This document shows, piece after piece, positions 33,953 through 42,347 of a stretch of 64,000 nucleotides of DNA. The stretch lies in NCBI GenBank assembly GCA_039815685.1, contig JBCBYV010000006.1, positions 1-64,000 on the forward strand, given 5' to 3'. Source of the DNA: Thermohalobaculum sp039815685 (lineage in GTDB: Bacteria; Pseudomonadota; Alphaproteobacteria; Rhodobacterales; Rhodobacteraceae). Each line of letters begins with the position of its first letter. Positions within the stretch are counted from its first letter, which is position 1. The translations under genes were made by a program, and so were the position numbers. Below the pieces are notes generated by a model. It worked only from the letters and a program-made list of their open reading frames with translations, made no database searches and was not told the origin of the DNA.

Positions 33953-34903
33953 TCAGGCGATTTCGCGGAGGACGCGGGGCACCTTGAAGCTCACGTTTTC
34001 CTCGGCGGTCACGATGCGTTCGATGGTCACGTCGTAGCGCTCGGAGAAAGCACTGACGACGCCGTTGATCAGCACCTCGGGCGCGCTCGCCCCCGCGGTG
34101 ATGCCAACGGCCCGGATACCCTCGAGCGACCGCCAGTCGATATCGGCGGCGGTCTGCACCAGCATGGCATAGGACGCGCCTGCTGCCTTGCCGACTTCGA
34201 CGAGGCGGCGAGAGTTCGAGGAATTCGGCGCGCCGACGACGAGCAGCGCGTCGATATTCGGCGCCATCTCCTTCACCGCCGCCTGGCGGTTGGTTGTAGC
34301 GTAGCAGATGTCTTCCTTGTGCGGCCCGACGATCTTGGGGAAACGCTCCTGCAGCGTGCGCACCACCTCCGCCGTATCGTCGACCGAAAGCGTGGTCTGC
34401 GTGATGAAGGCGAGCCGCTCGGGGTCCCGCGGCGCGATATGCGCCACGTCCTCCGGCGTCTCGACCAGGATGACCTCGCCCTCCGGCAGCTGGCCCATCG
34501 TGCCGACGGTTTCCGGATGGCCCTCATGGCCGATCATGACGATCTGGTAGCCCTTCGCATGGTGGCGCTCGGCCTCGATATGCACCTTTGAGACCAGCGG
34601 GCAGGTCGCGTCGACATAGACCATCTCGCGCCGCGCAGCCTCGGCCGGCACGGCCTTGGGCACGCCATGCGCGGAGAACACCACGGGCCTGTCGTCCGGG
34701 CACTCGTCGAGCTCCTCGACGAAGATCGCGCCCTTGGCGCGCAGCTCCTCGACTACATGGCGATTATGCACGATCTCGTGGCGCACATAGACCGGTGCAC
34801 CCCATTTCTCGAGCGATTTCTCCACGATCTCGATGGCGCGGACGACGCCGGCGCAAAAGCCGCGGGGATCGGCGAGATAGAGCATGAGCGGCGGTTTCGT
34901 CAT
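33953..34903 (-). CDS. ispH: 4-hydroxy-3-methylbut-2-enyl diphosphate reductase
   Basis: IspH makes IPP and DMAPP in the last step of the MEP isoprenoid pathway using a [4Fe-4S] cluster. The three cluster cysteines are visible in DPRGFCAGVVRAI, VDATCPLVSKVH and EDICYATTNRQ, together with the substrate-binding histidines in VRHEIVHNRHVV and FSAHGVPKAVP. The 316-residue length is typical. The start at 34903 has AAGGA seven bases upstream; an in-frame extension to 35209 is not supported. Confidence 0.97.
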   Translation of the reverse strand: MTKPPLMLYLADPRGFCAGVVRAIEIVEKSLEKWGAPVYVRHEIVHNRHVVEELRAKGAIFVEELDECPDDRPVVFSAHGVPKAVPAEAARREMVYVDATCPLVSKVHIEAERHHAKGYQIVMIGHEGHPETVGTMGQLPEGEVILVETPEDVAHIAPRDPERLAFITQTTLSVDDTAEVVRTLQERFPKIVGPHKEDICYATTNRQAAVKEMAPNIDALLVVGAPNSSNSRRLVEVGKAAGASYAMLVQTAADIDWRSLEGIRAVGITAGASAPEVLINGVVSAFSERYDVTIERIVTAEENVSFKVPRVLREIA

Positions 34904-35129
34904 CGGTGCATCCTTCTCGCGGCCCCCTGCAGGACCGCATGACCGGGTCGCATCGCTCCCCGAACCCCTACGGCTCCAGCTCCAGGCGCAACCACGCCCG
35001 CCTGAGGGGTGGTTAGCGCAACGCGCCGCCATCGTCCATGCCGCTGACATGGGCGGGTATGCCATGGCTGGCAACGGTCCGGTGCACTGTTGCACCGAAG
35101 ATTTCCGTTTTTCGCGACACGCCAATCGA

Positions 35130-35966
35130 TCAAGAAGCCTGGCGCAACGTTCCCAGCCGGCGGTTCCAGACGTCGGCGCGCCGATCGGGTTGGGGTGCGA
35201 GGGTGGCACCGGGCTGCGCCGCGCTGCGCGCCGGCAGCTCCATGCGGTCGAACTGGCGGAGCAGGCGGTTCCGCGCCTCGGGCAGCGGCGCCTCCCGCTC
35301 CATCGCGGGGCGGAGGCGGTTGTCGAGGAACCATCCCGTCATCTCCAGGCCCGACCGGACCCCCGCCATCGTCACCACGCCCTCCCCCGCCAGGAAGGGC
35401 GGCAGCGGCAGCAGCTTCTCGGCAAAAGGCCCCCCGGCCTCCCGGCTCACAGCGCGACCGGTGCGGGGGCTGACATAGGCGAGGTCGCGGCGACGGCCGG
35501 TCGCGGCACAGGACGAGAGATCGAGCCCGAACCCCATCAGCCCCAGAAACGTCGCCTCCCAGCGGAGATAGGTGCCCGGCCAGTCCCGCGGCCGCTCCGC
35601 AAGATCGACCAGCAGGTCATGGGACGCCTCGTAGAGCTCGTAGTCCGGCTGACGCTCCGGCACGAAGGCGATCAGCAGCGCCGACATCGCACCGAAGGCC
35701 GCAAGAGCCGCACGGTTCTCCATCAACTGCGCTGCCCGCGACTTCACCGGCTCGACCCGGTAGTTGCCGAGATGATCCTCGAGCCGCGCGCGCCATTCGA
35801 GCGCGAGCTCCGTCCCAGGCTGCAGCGCTGCGGCAAGCTTGGCGCCCTGCCCACCGCGGACGAGACCCGGGTGGCGGCCGTGACTGGAGGTCAGCACATC
35901 GATGATCGCGGAGCTCTCGCCATGCTCCGCCACGCTCAACAGAATGCCTTCGTCGCGCCAATCCAT
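35130..35966 (-). CDS. recO: DNA repair protein RecO
   Basis: RecO acts with RecR (and RecF) to load RecA on SSB-coated single-stranded DNA. The 278-residue protein has the N-terminal OB fold (MDWRDEGILLSVAEHGESSA, then HPGLVRGGQGAKLAAALQPG) and an alpha-helical C-terminal domain. The zinc-finger cysteines of other RecO proteins are reduced to a single visible one (LDLSSCAATG), as in many alphaproteobacteria. The start at 35966 has AGGA seven bases upstream. It is the distal gene of the lepB–rnc–era group but separated from era by the DUF1491 gene and 132 bases. Confidence 0.93.
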   Translation of the reverse strand: MDWRDEGILLSVAEHGESSAIIDVLTSSHGRHPGLVRGGQGAKLAAALQPGTELALEWRARLEDHLGNYRVEPVKSRAAQLMENRAALAAFGAMSALLIAFVPERQPDYELYEASHDLLVDLAERPRDWPGTYLRWEATFLGLMGFGLDLSSCAATGRRRDLAYVSPRTGRAVSREAGGPFAEKLLPLPPFLAGEGVVTMAGVRSGLEMTGWFLDNRLRPAMEREAPLPEARNRLLRQFDRMELPARSAAQPGATLAPQPDRRADVWNRRLGTLRQAS

Positions 35967-36098
35967 CCGCCTGTCCTGCAGAACCACCCATCGCGCCGCG
36001 CCGGACCTCTCTCTCGCGCGCTCGCGTTGATCATAGGCTAGCGCATACGCGGAACCACATCCTTAAGGCGGCCGCGCCATCAGACCTGCAAAAGGGCC

Positions 36099-36431
36099 TC
36101 AGCCGCGGAAAGTATCGTCCTCGAGCAGGTGGCGCCCGCGCGGGTCCTCGATCTCGACGACCCAGAGATCGCGGTCCCGCGCTCGGCGCTTGCCAACGGT
36201 CTCGTCCGCCTCGCCCTCGGCCACCGGACCGACCGTCAGCGCCCAGGCCGGATTGCCGGCATCGTCCCAGCCGCGTTCCCAGAGCATCGCCTGACCGTCC
36301 ATCGTGGCCACCTTCACGATCACATCGCCCGCCGTGTCGTTCCCGCGATGCATGATGTGGACATGGATGCCCTCGGACTGGAGCCGCCGACGATAGGCGG
36401 AGATCCAGAGGCCCGTCGTCAGGCGGATCAT
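36099..36431 (-). CDS. DUF1491 family protein
   Basis: A 110-residue protein with the pattern of DUF1491, a small alphaproteobacterial family (MIRLTTGLWISAYRRRLQSE, GQAMLWERGWDDAGNPAW and a C-terminal LWVVEIEDPRGRHLL). No function is known. Its start overlaps the era stop (TGATG), so it is translated from the same message as era, which suggests a minor role linked to ribosome or RNA processing (inference only). Confidence 0.8.
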   Translation of the reverse strand: MIRLTTGLWISAYRRRLQSEGIHVHIMHRGNDTAGDVIVKVATMDGQAMLWERGWDDAGNPAWALTVGPVAEGEADETVGKRRARDRDLWVVEIEDPRGRHLLEDDTFRG

Positions 36432-37348
36432 GCCCCGTCCTTCCAGTCGAGCCCCATCTCCCGGAACCGCTCCGCCTCGTCGAGCCAGCCGGGCCGGACC
36501 TTCACGGTCAGAAACAGATGGCAGGGCCGGCCGAGAAGGTCGGTAATCTCCCGCCGCGCCTCCGCGCCTACGGCCTTGGCGGTGGTGCCGCCCTTGCCTA
36601 GGACGATGCCCTTGTGCCCGTCCCGCGCGACATAGACGACCTGCTCGATACGGGCCGAGCCGTCCTTGCGCTCCTCCCAGGCCTCGGTCTCGACCGTAAG
36701 CTGGTAGGGCAGTTCCTGGTGAAGCCTGAGCGTCAGTTTCTCCCGGGTGATTTCGGCGGCCAGCAGACGGAGCGGCAGGTCCGCGATCTGATCCTCGGGA
36801 TAGTGCCAGGGCCCTGCCGGCAAGCGCTCCGCCAGCCACTCTTTCAAGTCCTCGACGCCATATCCCCTCTCGGCAGAGATCATGAAGGTAGCGTCGAAGG
36901 TCCGCCGCTCATTGAGGCTCTGCGTCAGCGCCAGCAGGCTCTCCGCCTTCACCCGGTCGATCTTGTTGATGGCGAGCGCCACCGACTTGCCCTCCGGCAG
37001 ATGCTCATCGAGCTCCGCCAGGATGCGCTCGACCCCTTCGGTCAGCCCCCGATGCGCCTCGATGAGCAGTACGACAAGGTCCGCATCCTCCGCGCCTGCC
37101 CAGGCGGCCGAGACCATCGCCCGGTCGAGCCGCCGCCGCGGGCGAAAGAGCCCGGGCGTGTCGACAAACACGATCTGCGCGGCCCCTGCCATTGCGATGC
37201 CCCGGATACGCGCCCGCGTCGTCTGTACCTTATGCGTGACGATGGAAACCTTGCCGCCCACCATCCGGTTGAGCAGCGTCGATTTCCCCGCATTCGGCTC
37301 CCCAATAAGCGCGACGAACCCGCAACGCGTCTCGTCCGCGCCGCTCAT
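36428..37348 (-). CDS. era: GTPase Era
   Basis: Era is an essential GTPase that binds 16S rRNA and helps 30S assembly. The 306-residue protein has G1 GEPNAGKST, the switch I region THKVQTTRARIRGI, G3 FVDTPGLF, G4 NKID and a C-terminal KH domain with the signature HKGIVLGKGGTTAKAVGAEA. The start at 37348 overlaps the rnc stop as TGATG, the usual rnc–era coupling. An in-frame upstream opening to 37540 is inside rnc and is ignored. Confidence 0.97.
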   Translation of the reverse strand: MSGADETRCGFVALIGEPNAGKSTLLNRMVGGKVSIVTHKVQTTRARIRGIAMAGAAQIVFVDTPGLFRPRRRLDRAMVSAAWAGAEDADLVVLLIEAHRGLTEGVERILAELDEHLPEGKSVALAINKIDRVKAESLLALTQSLNERRTFDATFMISAERGYGVEDLKEWLAERLPAGPWHYPEDQIADLPLRLLAAEITREKLTLRLHQELPYQLTVETEAWEERKDGSARIEQVVYVARDGHKGIVLGKGGTTAKAVGAEARREITDLLGRPCHLFLTVKVRPGWLDEAERFREMGLDWKDGA

Positions 37349-38091
37349 CCCTCCGCTCCAAGCCGGTCGAGGATCGACCCTGCGGCGGCCTGCTCGGCGA
37401 CTTTCTTCGTGCGGGCCCGCCCCTCGGCGGTCTGGCCGTCCTGCAAGGTAACCGAGACGGTAAACTCGGGGTTGTGATCCGGGCCGTGGCGGCTGAGGAG
37501 GGCGTAGGCGGGCGGGGTCATGCCGCGGGCCTGCGCCCATTCCTGGAGGCGGGTCTTGGCATCGATCGGCGCCTCCTCGGCCGCCGTCAGCCGGTCGAGC
37601 CAGTGGCGGCGGACGAAGGCGCGCGCGGGCTCGAGCCCTCCGTCGAGATAGATCGCAGCGATCACCGCCTCCATCGCATCGGCCAGGATCGCCTTCTTGC
37701 GCCGCCCGCCGGAGATGTTCTCGGACCGCCCCAGCACCAGATGCGCGCCGAGCCCGATCTCCCCCGCGATCTCCGCCAGCGTCTCGCGCCGGACGAGCGC
37801 GTTCAGCCGCGGCGCGAGCGTGCCCTCCGCCTCCTCCGGCAGCGCGCTCATCAGCGCCTCCGCGATCAGGAGCCCCAGCACCCGGTCGCCCAGAAACTCC
37901 AGCCGTTGGTTGTCGGGACGCGCCGGCCCCGCCGCCGATGGATGCGTCAACGCCTCCGCCAGGAGCCCGGGGCTGGCAAACCGATGCCCAAGTGCTGAAC
38001 CCAGCGCCTCGACCGCCCGCGTGCTGCCGGGCCGTGCCTTCGGCGGCGTCGCACCGCCCTTGCTGCCGCTCCCCGCCGTGGCCGCGCTCAC
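37345..38091 (-). CDS. rnc: Ribonuclease III
   Basis: RNase III cleaves double-stranded RNA in rRNA precursors and regulatory RNAs. The 248-residue protein has the signature QRLEFLGDRVLGLLIAEAL, the second acidic site ILADAMEAVIAAIYLDGG and a C-terminal dsRNA-binding domain (DAKTRLQEWAQARGMTPPAY). It has a low-complexity Ala/Gly/Lys N-terminal extension of about 20 residues. The GTG start overlaps the lepB stop by four bases (GTGA). Confidence 0.96.
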   Translation of the reverse strand: MSAATAGSGSKGGATPPKARPGSTRAVEALGSALGHRFASPGLLAEALTHPSAAGPARPDNQRLEFLGDRVLGLLIAEALMSALPEEAEGTLAPRLNALVRRETLAEIAGEIGLGAHLVLGRSENISGGRRKKAILADAMEAVIAAIYLDGGLEPARAFVRRHWLDRLTAAEEAPIDAKTRLQEWAQARGMTPPAYALLSRHGPDHNPEFTVSVTLQDGQTAEGRARTKKVAEQAAAGSILDRLGAEG

Positions 38092-38969
38092 TCGATCGCC
38101 TTGAAGAAGCGGTCGCCCCGCCAGTTCCAGACCTGCCAGAACGGCCCGTCCGACGAGATCGCGATCACATCCGCCCGCCCGATCAGGTTCTCGAAGGGGA
38201 CGAAACCGACCGACGGAAAGCGGCTATCGACCGAATTGTCCCGGTTGTCGCCCATGAAGAAGAACTGCCCCTCCGGCACCTCGAAGACGCCCGTATTGTC
38301 CTGGTTGCGGGGCCCGGCCGAGCGCGTGCCGCCCACCACGCCGTTGATGTTGAGCACCTTGTGCTCCATCCCGTCGGGCATGGTCTCGACGAATTGCTGC
38401 TTGAGGCAGAGCTCACCGAGCCGCACCGGCGCGTTCGCGCATTGCGGCGGGCGCGGCGGCGAGCCGCGAAGCGCTTTCACCTCGGCGAAATCGGCGATCT
38501 GCCGGGTCACCAGCGCCTCGCCGTTGATGTTCAGGATCCCGTCCCTGACCTGCACCTTGTCGCCCGGCAGGCCCACGACCCGCTTCACATAGTCCACGCA
38601 ATCCCCCGTCGCCGGGGCGGGCTGGAAGAAGCCCATGACGAAATTCACGATCGTCGTCACCGGCCCTTCGCTGCACGCATCGAACTGCGGATGCTTGAAG
38701 ACGACCACATCCCCGCGCTCGGGCATGCCCGTCCAGATCCGCCCATCGAACAGTGACGGCGCAAAGGGAAAGGAGAAGTTCGAGTAGCCGTAAGAATACT
38801 TCGTGACGAAGAGATAGTCGCCGACAAAGAGGGTCGGCTTCATCGAGCCCGACGGGATCGAGAAGGGCTGGAACAGGAAGGACCGGAAGGCGGCCGCGAT
38901 CAACAGTGCCCAGAAGATGGTCTTGAGCGTGTCCCACACGCTCTCCGTCTTCTTCTCTTTCGCTGTCAT
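38088..38969 (-). CDS. lepB: Signal peptidase I
   Basis: LepB cleaves signal peptides of exported proteins at the periplasmic face. The 293-residue protein has one N-terminal membrane segment (LKTIFWALLIAAAFRSFLFQ), the catalytic serine in FSIPSGSMKPTL, the catalytic lysine in RGDVVVFKHP and the C-terminal box E FFMGDNRDNSVDSR. An insertion of about 70 residues with a cysteine pair region (NAPVRLGELCLK) makes it longer than the shortest family members. It precedes rnc. Confidence 0.96.
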   Translation of the reverse strand: MTAKEKKTESVWDTLKTIFWALLIAAAFRSFLFQPFSIPSGSMKPTLFVGDYLFVTKYSYGYSNFSFPFAPSLFDGRIWTGMPERGDVVVFKHPQFDACSEGPVTTIVNFVMGFFQPAPATGDCVDYVKRVVGLPGDKVQVRDGILNINGEALVTRQIADFAEVKALRGSPPRPPQCANAPVRLGELCLKQQFVETMPDGMEHKVLNINGVVGGTRSAGPRNQDNTGVFEVPEGQFFFMGDNRDNSVDSRFPSVGFVPFENLIGRADVIAISSDGPFWQVWNWRGDRFFKAIE

Positions 38970-39063
38970 ACGCCTGCTCGTCTCCCGATAGAATGCGGCT
39001 TAGTGCGGTGGGGTCCCCGCTCTGTCAAGCACACGGCCCGCCACTGCGGCACAAGGGGGCGGG

Positions 39064-39133
39064 TGGCTGGCGGGTGGGCCGCTGAGGGCGCGGAGCGCCC
39101 GAAGTCGGGGCACGCGTCAGCCCGCCCCCACCG
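39064..39133. repeat. Dispersed ~70-bp repeat, copy 2 (at the acpS 3' end)
   Basis: This segment is nearly identical to 25856-25926 and overlaps the last codons and stop of acpS. As transcribed from the minus strand it contains a GGGCGC-TCC-GCGCCC hairpin soon after the acpS stop, so it may serve as a transcript 3' end. Confidence 0.75.
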
Positions 39134-39545
39134 ACGGGGCCGAGACGCCGAGCGGCAGTGCCTCGATCACCACGAAGGCCTGCGCGTAAGGGTGATCGTC
39201 CGTGATGCTGACATGGAGATGCGCGGCATGCCCCGGCGGGGTTATCGCCGCAAGCCGCACGGCCGCACCGCCATGCACCCGCATGGTCGGCTGGCCGGAA
39301 TGGAGGTTCACGACCTCCATCTCGCTCCAGGCAATGCCCATGCGCAGCCCCGTGCCGAGCGCCTTGGAGCACGCTTCCTTCGCCGCCCAGCGCTTGGCGT
39401 AGGACGCAGCGCGAAGCTTGCGGCGCTCCGAGATCCGCTGCTCGACCTCCGTGAAGACCCGCTGCACAAAACGCTCGCCGAAGCGCTCGAGCGTGCCCTC
39501 GATCCGGCGGATATCCGCGATGTCGGTGCCGATCCCGAGGATCAT
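39117..39545 (-). CDS. acpS: Holo-[acyl-carrier-protein] synthase
   Basis: AcpS transfers 4'-phosphopantetheine from CoA to acyl carrier protein. The 142-residue protein has the two family motifs: GIGTDIADIRRIE (Mg-binding Asp) and RWAAKEACSKALGTGL (catalytic Glu and Lys). The final ten or so residues are encoded within repeat copy 2 and are probably not functional. A GGGGAGGG box precedes the start. Confidence 0.95.
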   Translation of the reverse strand: MILGIGTDIADIRRIEGTLERFGERFVQRVFTEVEQRISERRKLRAASYAKRWAAKEACSKALGTGLRMGIAWSEMEVVNLHSGQPTMRVHGGAAVRLAAITPPGHAAHLHVSITDDHPYAQAFVVIEALPLGVSAPSVGAG

Positions 39546-39573
39546 CGTGCCCTCCCCGGGCGGGCCGAAAGGC

Positions 39574-40020
39574 TCACTGCCGCGTCAGCGTACCGGTCTG
39601 CTGGTTCACGACGAAGCGGATATCCGCGCGCCCGCCCGCTCCGCTGCCATCGGCTGCCGCACGCTTTGCCGGCACGCTGATGCTGAGCCCCGTATCGGCG
39701 TCGTAGGACCCATCCGCATCCCGCACATCGATGCTGAAAAAGCCCTGCCCCTCCGCATCCTCGAGCACGGCGCAGGCACGGTCACCATCCGCGCTTTCCG
39801 GATCGGGATAGAGCACCACAAGGCGAAGCGCACAGCAGGCCGGCGCCCCCGCATCGCTCACGGCAAGCCGGACGGCACCGTTGGCGAAGGCGGTGGTGTT
39901 CTCGTACCAGGGCTCTGCCACGTCGCGCATCGCACCGTGCTCGGCGCAATCAGCAGCGGTGGCGGCAACCGGCGTCAGCATCGCAATCAGGCCGAGGGCC
40001 AAGGCGGCGCGGCGTCTCAT
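39574..40020 (-). CDS. Secreted protein of unknown function
   Basis: A 148-residue protein with a clear signal peptide (RRRAALALGLIAMLTPVAAT then A-A-D-C). The mature part has four or five cysteines, including an adjacent pair (APACCALRLVV), suggesting disulfides in the periplasm, and beta-rich segments (GRADIRFVVNQQTG). No family is recognised. The start at 40020 has AAGGAGAG upstream. With the LysE gene it interrupts the pdxJ–acpS order usual in relatives. Confidence 0.6.
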   Translation of the reverse strand: MRRRAALALGLIAMLTPVAATAADCAEHGAMRDVAEPWYENTTAFANGAVRLAVSDAGAPACCALRLVVLYPDPESADGDRACAVLEDAEGQGFFSIDVRDADGSYDADTGLSISVPAKRAAADGSGAGGRADIRFVVNQQTGTLTRQ

Positions 40021-40042
40021 CCGTGCTCTCCTTCAGAGAAGT

Positions 40043-40675
40043 CTAGGGCGTCTCGCTCCGCGCCAGCATAAGCCGAAGCCCCGCATAGCCAAAGACCGCG
40101 GCAAAGACGCCCTCCAGCCAGCGGCGCGCGCGCCTGTAGAACGCCATGGCGGCCGGCCGGGAGAGGATCACGGCATACCCCGCATAGATGGCGAGGCCGA
40201 GCAACGCGCAGGCAATGGTGACCAAAAGAAGCTCCGTCGCCCCCGCACCACCCGGCAGACCAATGGCCAGCACCGCGATCCAGGCGAGCACCGCCTTGGG
40301 ATTGAGCAGGTTGAGAAGAAGCCCGCGGCGAAAGGCGACACGGCCCGCGACCCGGGGCGGCGGCGCAACCCGCTCATCATCGGCGCTGAGCGCACTCCGC
40401 GCCGATCCCCAGGCGAGGTAAAGGAGATACGCCCCGCCCAGCAGACGCAGCACCACAAGCGCCGTCGTGCTGGTGAGCATCAGCGCCCCCAGCCCCGCTG
40501 CCGCCAGCACGCCCCAGACCGCGAGGCCGAGCGCCAGGCCCGCGCTGAAAGCCAACCCCGCCGCGCGCCCATGCGCCATGGCCGTCGCCGCCACCGCCAG
40601 CGTCGCCGGACCCGGAGACGCCGCCGCCACGAAGAAGGCGAGGAGGGGGGCTGCGAGGAAGGCCACGCCCTCCAT
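40043..40675 (-). CDS. LysE/RhtB-family amino acid exporter
   Basis: A 210-residue inner-membrane protein with about six hydrophobic segments and the LysE pattern: the first helix ends with ASPGPATLAVAATAMAHGRA, then GLALGLAVWGVLAAAGLGAL and the central RRGLLLNLLNPKAVLAWIA. It would export an amino acid or related compound; the substrate is unknown. Its start overlaps the pdxJ stop (TGATG). Confidence 0.88.
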   Translation of the reverse strand: MEGVAFLAAPLLAFFVAAASPGPATLAVAATAMAHGRAAGLAFSAGLALGLAVWGVLAAAGLGALMLTSTTALVVLRLLGGAYLLYLAWGSARSALSADDERVAPPPRVAGRVAFRRGLLLNLLNPKAVLAWIAVLAIGLPGGAGATELLLVTIACALLGLAIYAGYAVILSRPAAMAFYRRARRWLEGVFAAVFGYAGLRLMLARSETP

Positions 40676-41484
40676 CAGGCGACGTCTTCGCCGAAGGCGT
40701 CGCGCCGCGCCTTGTCCATCACTTCCCGCATCCGCCGGATCGCGCTGTCGAGGCCCGAGAAGATCGCCTCCCCGATGAGGAAGTGCCCGATATTGAGCTC
40801 CATCACTTCCGGAAAGGCGGCGACCGGCCCGGCGGTTTCATAGGTCAGACCATGGCCCGCATGCACTTCGAGCCCCAGCGAGTGGGCGAAGGCCGACATC
40901 GCGCGCAGCCGCTCGAGCTCGGCATCGCGATCGGCCACCCGGCCCTCGGCATGCGCGTCGCAATAGGCACCGGTATGAAGCTCGATCACCGGCGCACCGA
41001 TGCGCGCCGCACTCTCGATCTGGCGTCGGTCCGCCGCGATGAAGATCGAGACGCGGCAACCCGCATCCCGCAGCGGCGCGATGAAATGAGCGAGCCGGTT
41101 CTCGTCCGCCGCAACCTCAAGCCCGCCCTCGGTCGTCCGCTCCTCGCGCCGTTCCGGCACGATGCAGACCGCGTGCGGCTTGTGGCGGAGGGCAATGGCC
41201 TGCATCTCGTCCGTCGCCGCCATCTCGAAATTGAGCGGCAGGGAGAGCTGATCCATCAGCCGTTCGATATCCCCGTCCGTCATGTGGCGGCGATCCTCGC
41301 GGAGATGCGCCGTGATCCCGTCCGCCCCCGCCGTCTCGGCAATGCTCGCCGCGCGCAGCGGGTCGGGATGGGCTCCGCCCCGCGCGTTCCGGATGGTCGC
41401 CACATGGTCGATGTTGAGGCCGAGGCGCAGCTTGCCCAGCGGATGCCTCAGCGGTTCGATCTCCAGGCCCAGATTGTCAGGCAT
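40675..41484 (-). CDS. pdxJ: Pyridoxine 5'-phosphate synthase
   Basis: PdxJ condenses 1-deoxyxylulose-5-phosphate with 3-amino-2-oxopropyl phosphate to pyridoxine phosphate in vitamin B6 synthesis. The 269-residue TIM-barrel protein has LRLGLNIDHVATIRNARGG, the catalytic Glu and His regions ITAHLREDRRHM and LNFEMAATDEM, and HAGHGLTYET near the end. The start at 41484 has GGAGGGAG upstream and lies within the last codons of the DUF2062 gene. Confidence 0.96.
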   Translation of the reverse strand: MPDNLGLEIEPLRHPLGKLRLGLNIDHVATIRNARGGAHPDPLRAASIAETAGADGITAHLREDRRHMTDGDIERLMDQLSLPLNFEMAATDEMQAIALRHKPHAVCIVPERREERTTEGGLEVAADENRLAHFIAPLRDAGCRVSIFIAADRRQIESAARIGAPVIELHTGAYCDAHAEGRVADRDAELERLRAMSAFAHSLGLEVHAGHGLTYETAGPVAAFPEVMELNIGHFLIGEAIFSGLDSAIRRMREVMDKARRDAFGEDVA

Positions 41485-42154
41485 TGTCTCCCTCCCCGGC
41501 ATCGCGGGTGGCATAGGCATCGAGTTCGCGGTCGATGGCCGCCCGGCGGGCCGCCTGCGCTGCTTCCAGCTTCTTGCGCCGCCGCGTCTGATAGGCATCC
41601 ACCGCAGGGCCGATGATGATGTAGCAGATCACGCCCGTCACCAAGCCCGGGACGATCCCGCCGATGAGATAGGGCAGGAAAACCTCGTCGAAGAAGTCCA
41701 GCAGGCCATCCCACATCGACGGCCCGAACCCGAACCAGCTCTTCATCGTCAGCCAGATCGAGCTGAACGCGTCCCCGAAGGCGTCCGTCACCGCCTCGAA
41801 GTCCGAGCCTTCCTCGCCCCGCCCCATGATCAGACGGCCGACATAGAGCGAGGTGGTCGAGATCAGTGGAAAGCTGAAGGGATTGCCGACGATCGTGCCG
41901 AAGAGCGAGGCTACGACATTCGCGCGCAACGCCCAGGCGATGCCCGCGGCGACGAAGAAATGAAACCCGAAGAACGGCGTGAAGGAGGCAAGCGCCCCGC
42001 AGGCGAAGCCGAGGGCGATACGATGCGGGCTGTCGGGCAGACGGCGGACCCGCTTGCCGAGATAGCCGAAGCCCCGCCAGAACCCTTTGCGCGGATAGAC
42101 AAGTTCGCGCGCTCGGTGGCCGATCGTCGGAGGTTGCCTGCGCTTGAAGATCAT
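41477..42154 (-). CDS. DUF2062 family membrane protein
   Basis: A 225-residue protein with two to three membrane segments and the DUF2062 core (PHRIALGFACGALASFTPFF then GFHFF and NVVASLFGTIVGNPFSFPLI). It ends in a positively charged helical tail (RRRKKLEAAQAARRAAID). The function is unknown. It lies between relA/spoT and pdxJ as in many Rhodobacterales. The start at 42154 has GGGA upstream; upstream in-frame codons to 42313 are not supported. Confidence 0.88.
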   Translation of the reverse strand: MIFKRRQPPTIGHRARELVYPRKGFWRGFGYLGKRVRRLPDSPHRIALGFACGALASFTPFFGFHFFVAAGIAWALRANVVASLFGTIVGNPFSFPLISTTSLYVGRLIMGRGEEGSDFEAVTDAFGDAFSSIWLTMKSWFGFGPSMWDGLLDFFDEVFLPYLIGGIVPGLVTGVICYIIIGPAVDAYQTRRRKKLEAAQAARRAAIDRELDAYATRDAGEGDNA

Positions 42155-42347
42155 CTCATTCCCGTGCGCCCCCAGCGCGCCGCCCTCGACGCGGAGGCAT
42201 GTTAGATAGGGCGTGCGTGCCCCTCCGTCTCCCCCTGCCCCCGGCTGCCCTCTCGAAGTCTTGTCGCTCCCCAACGACACTTCGAGCGGCGCATTTCCGG
42301 CGACGCCAGCCACGGTGCGGCCCTAACGGCCGAACGCAGCGCTCATT

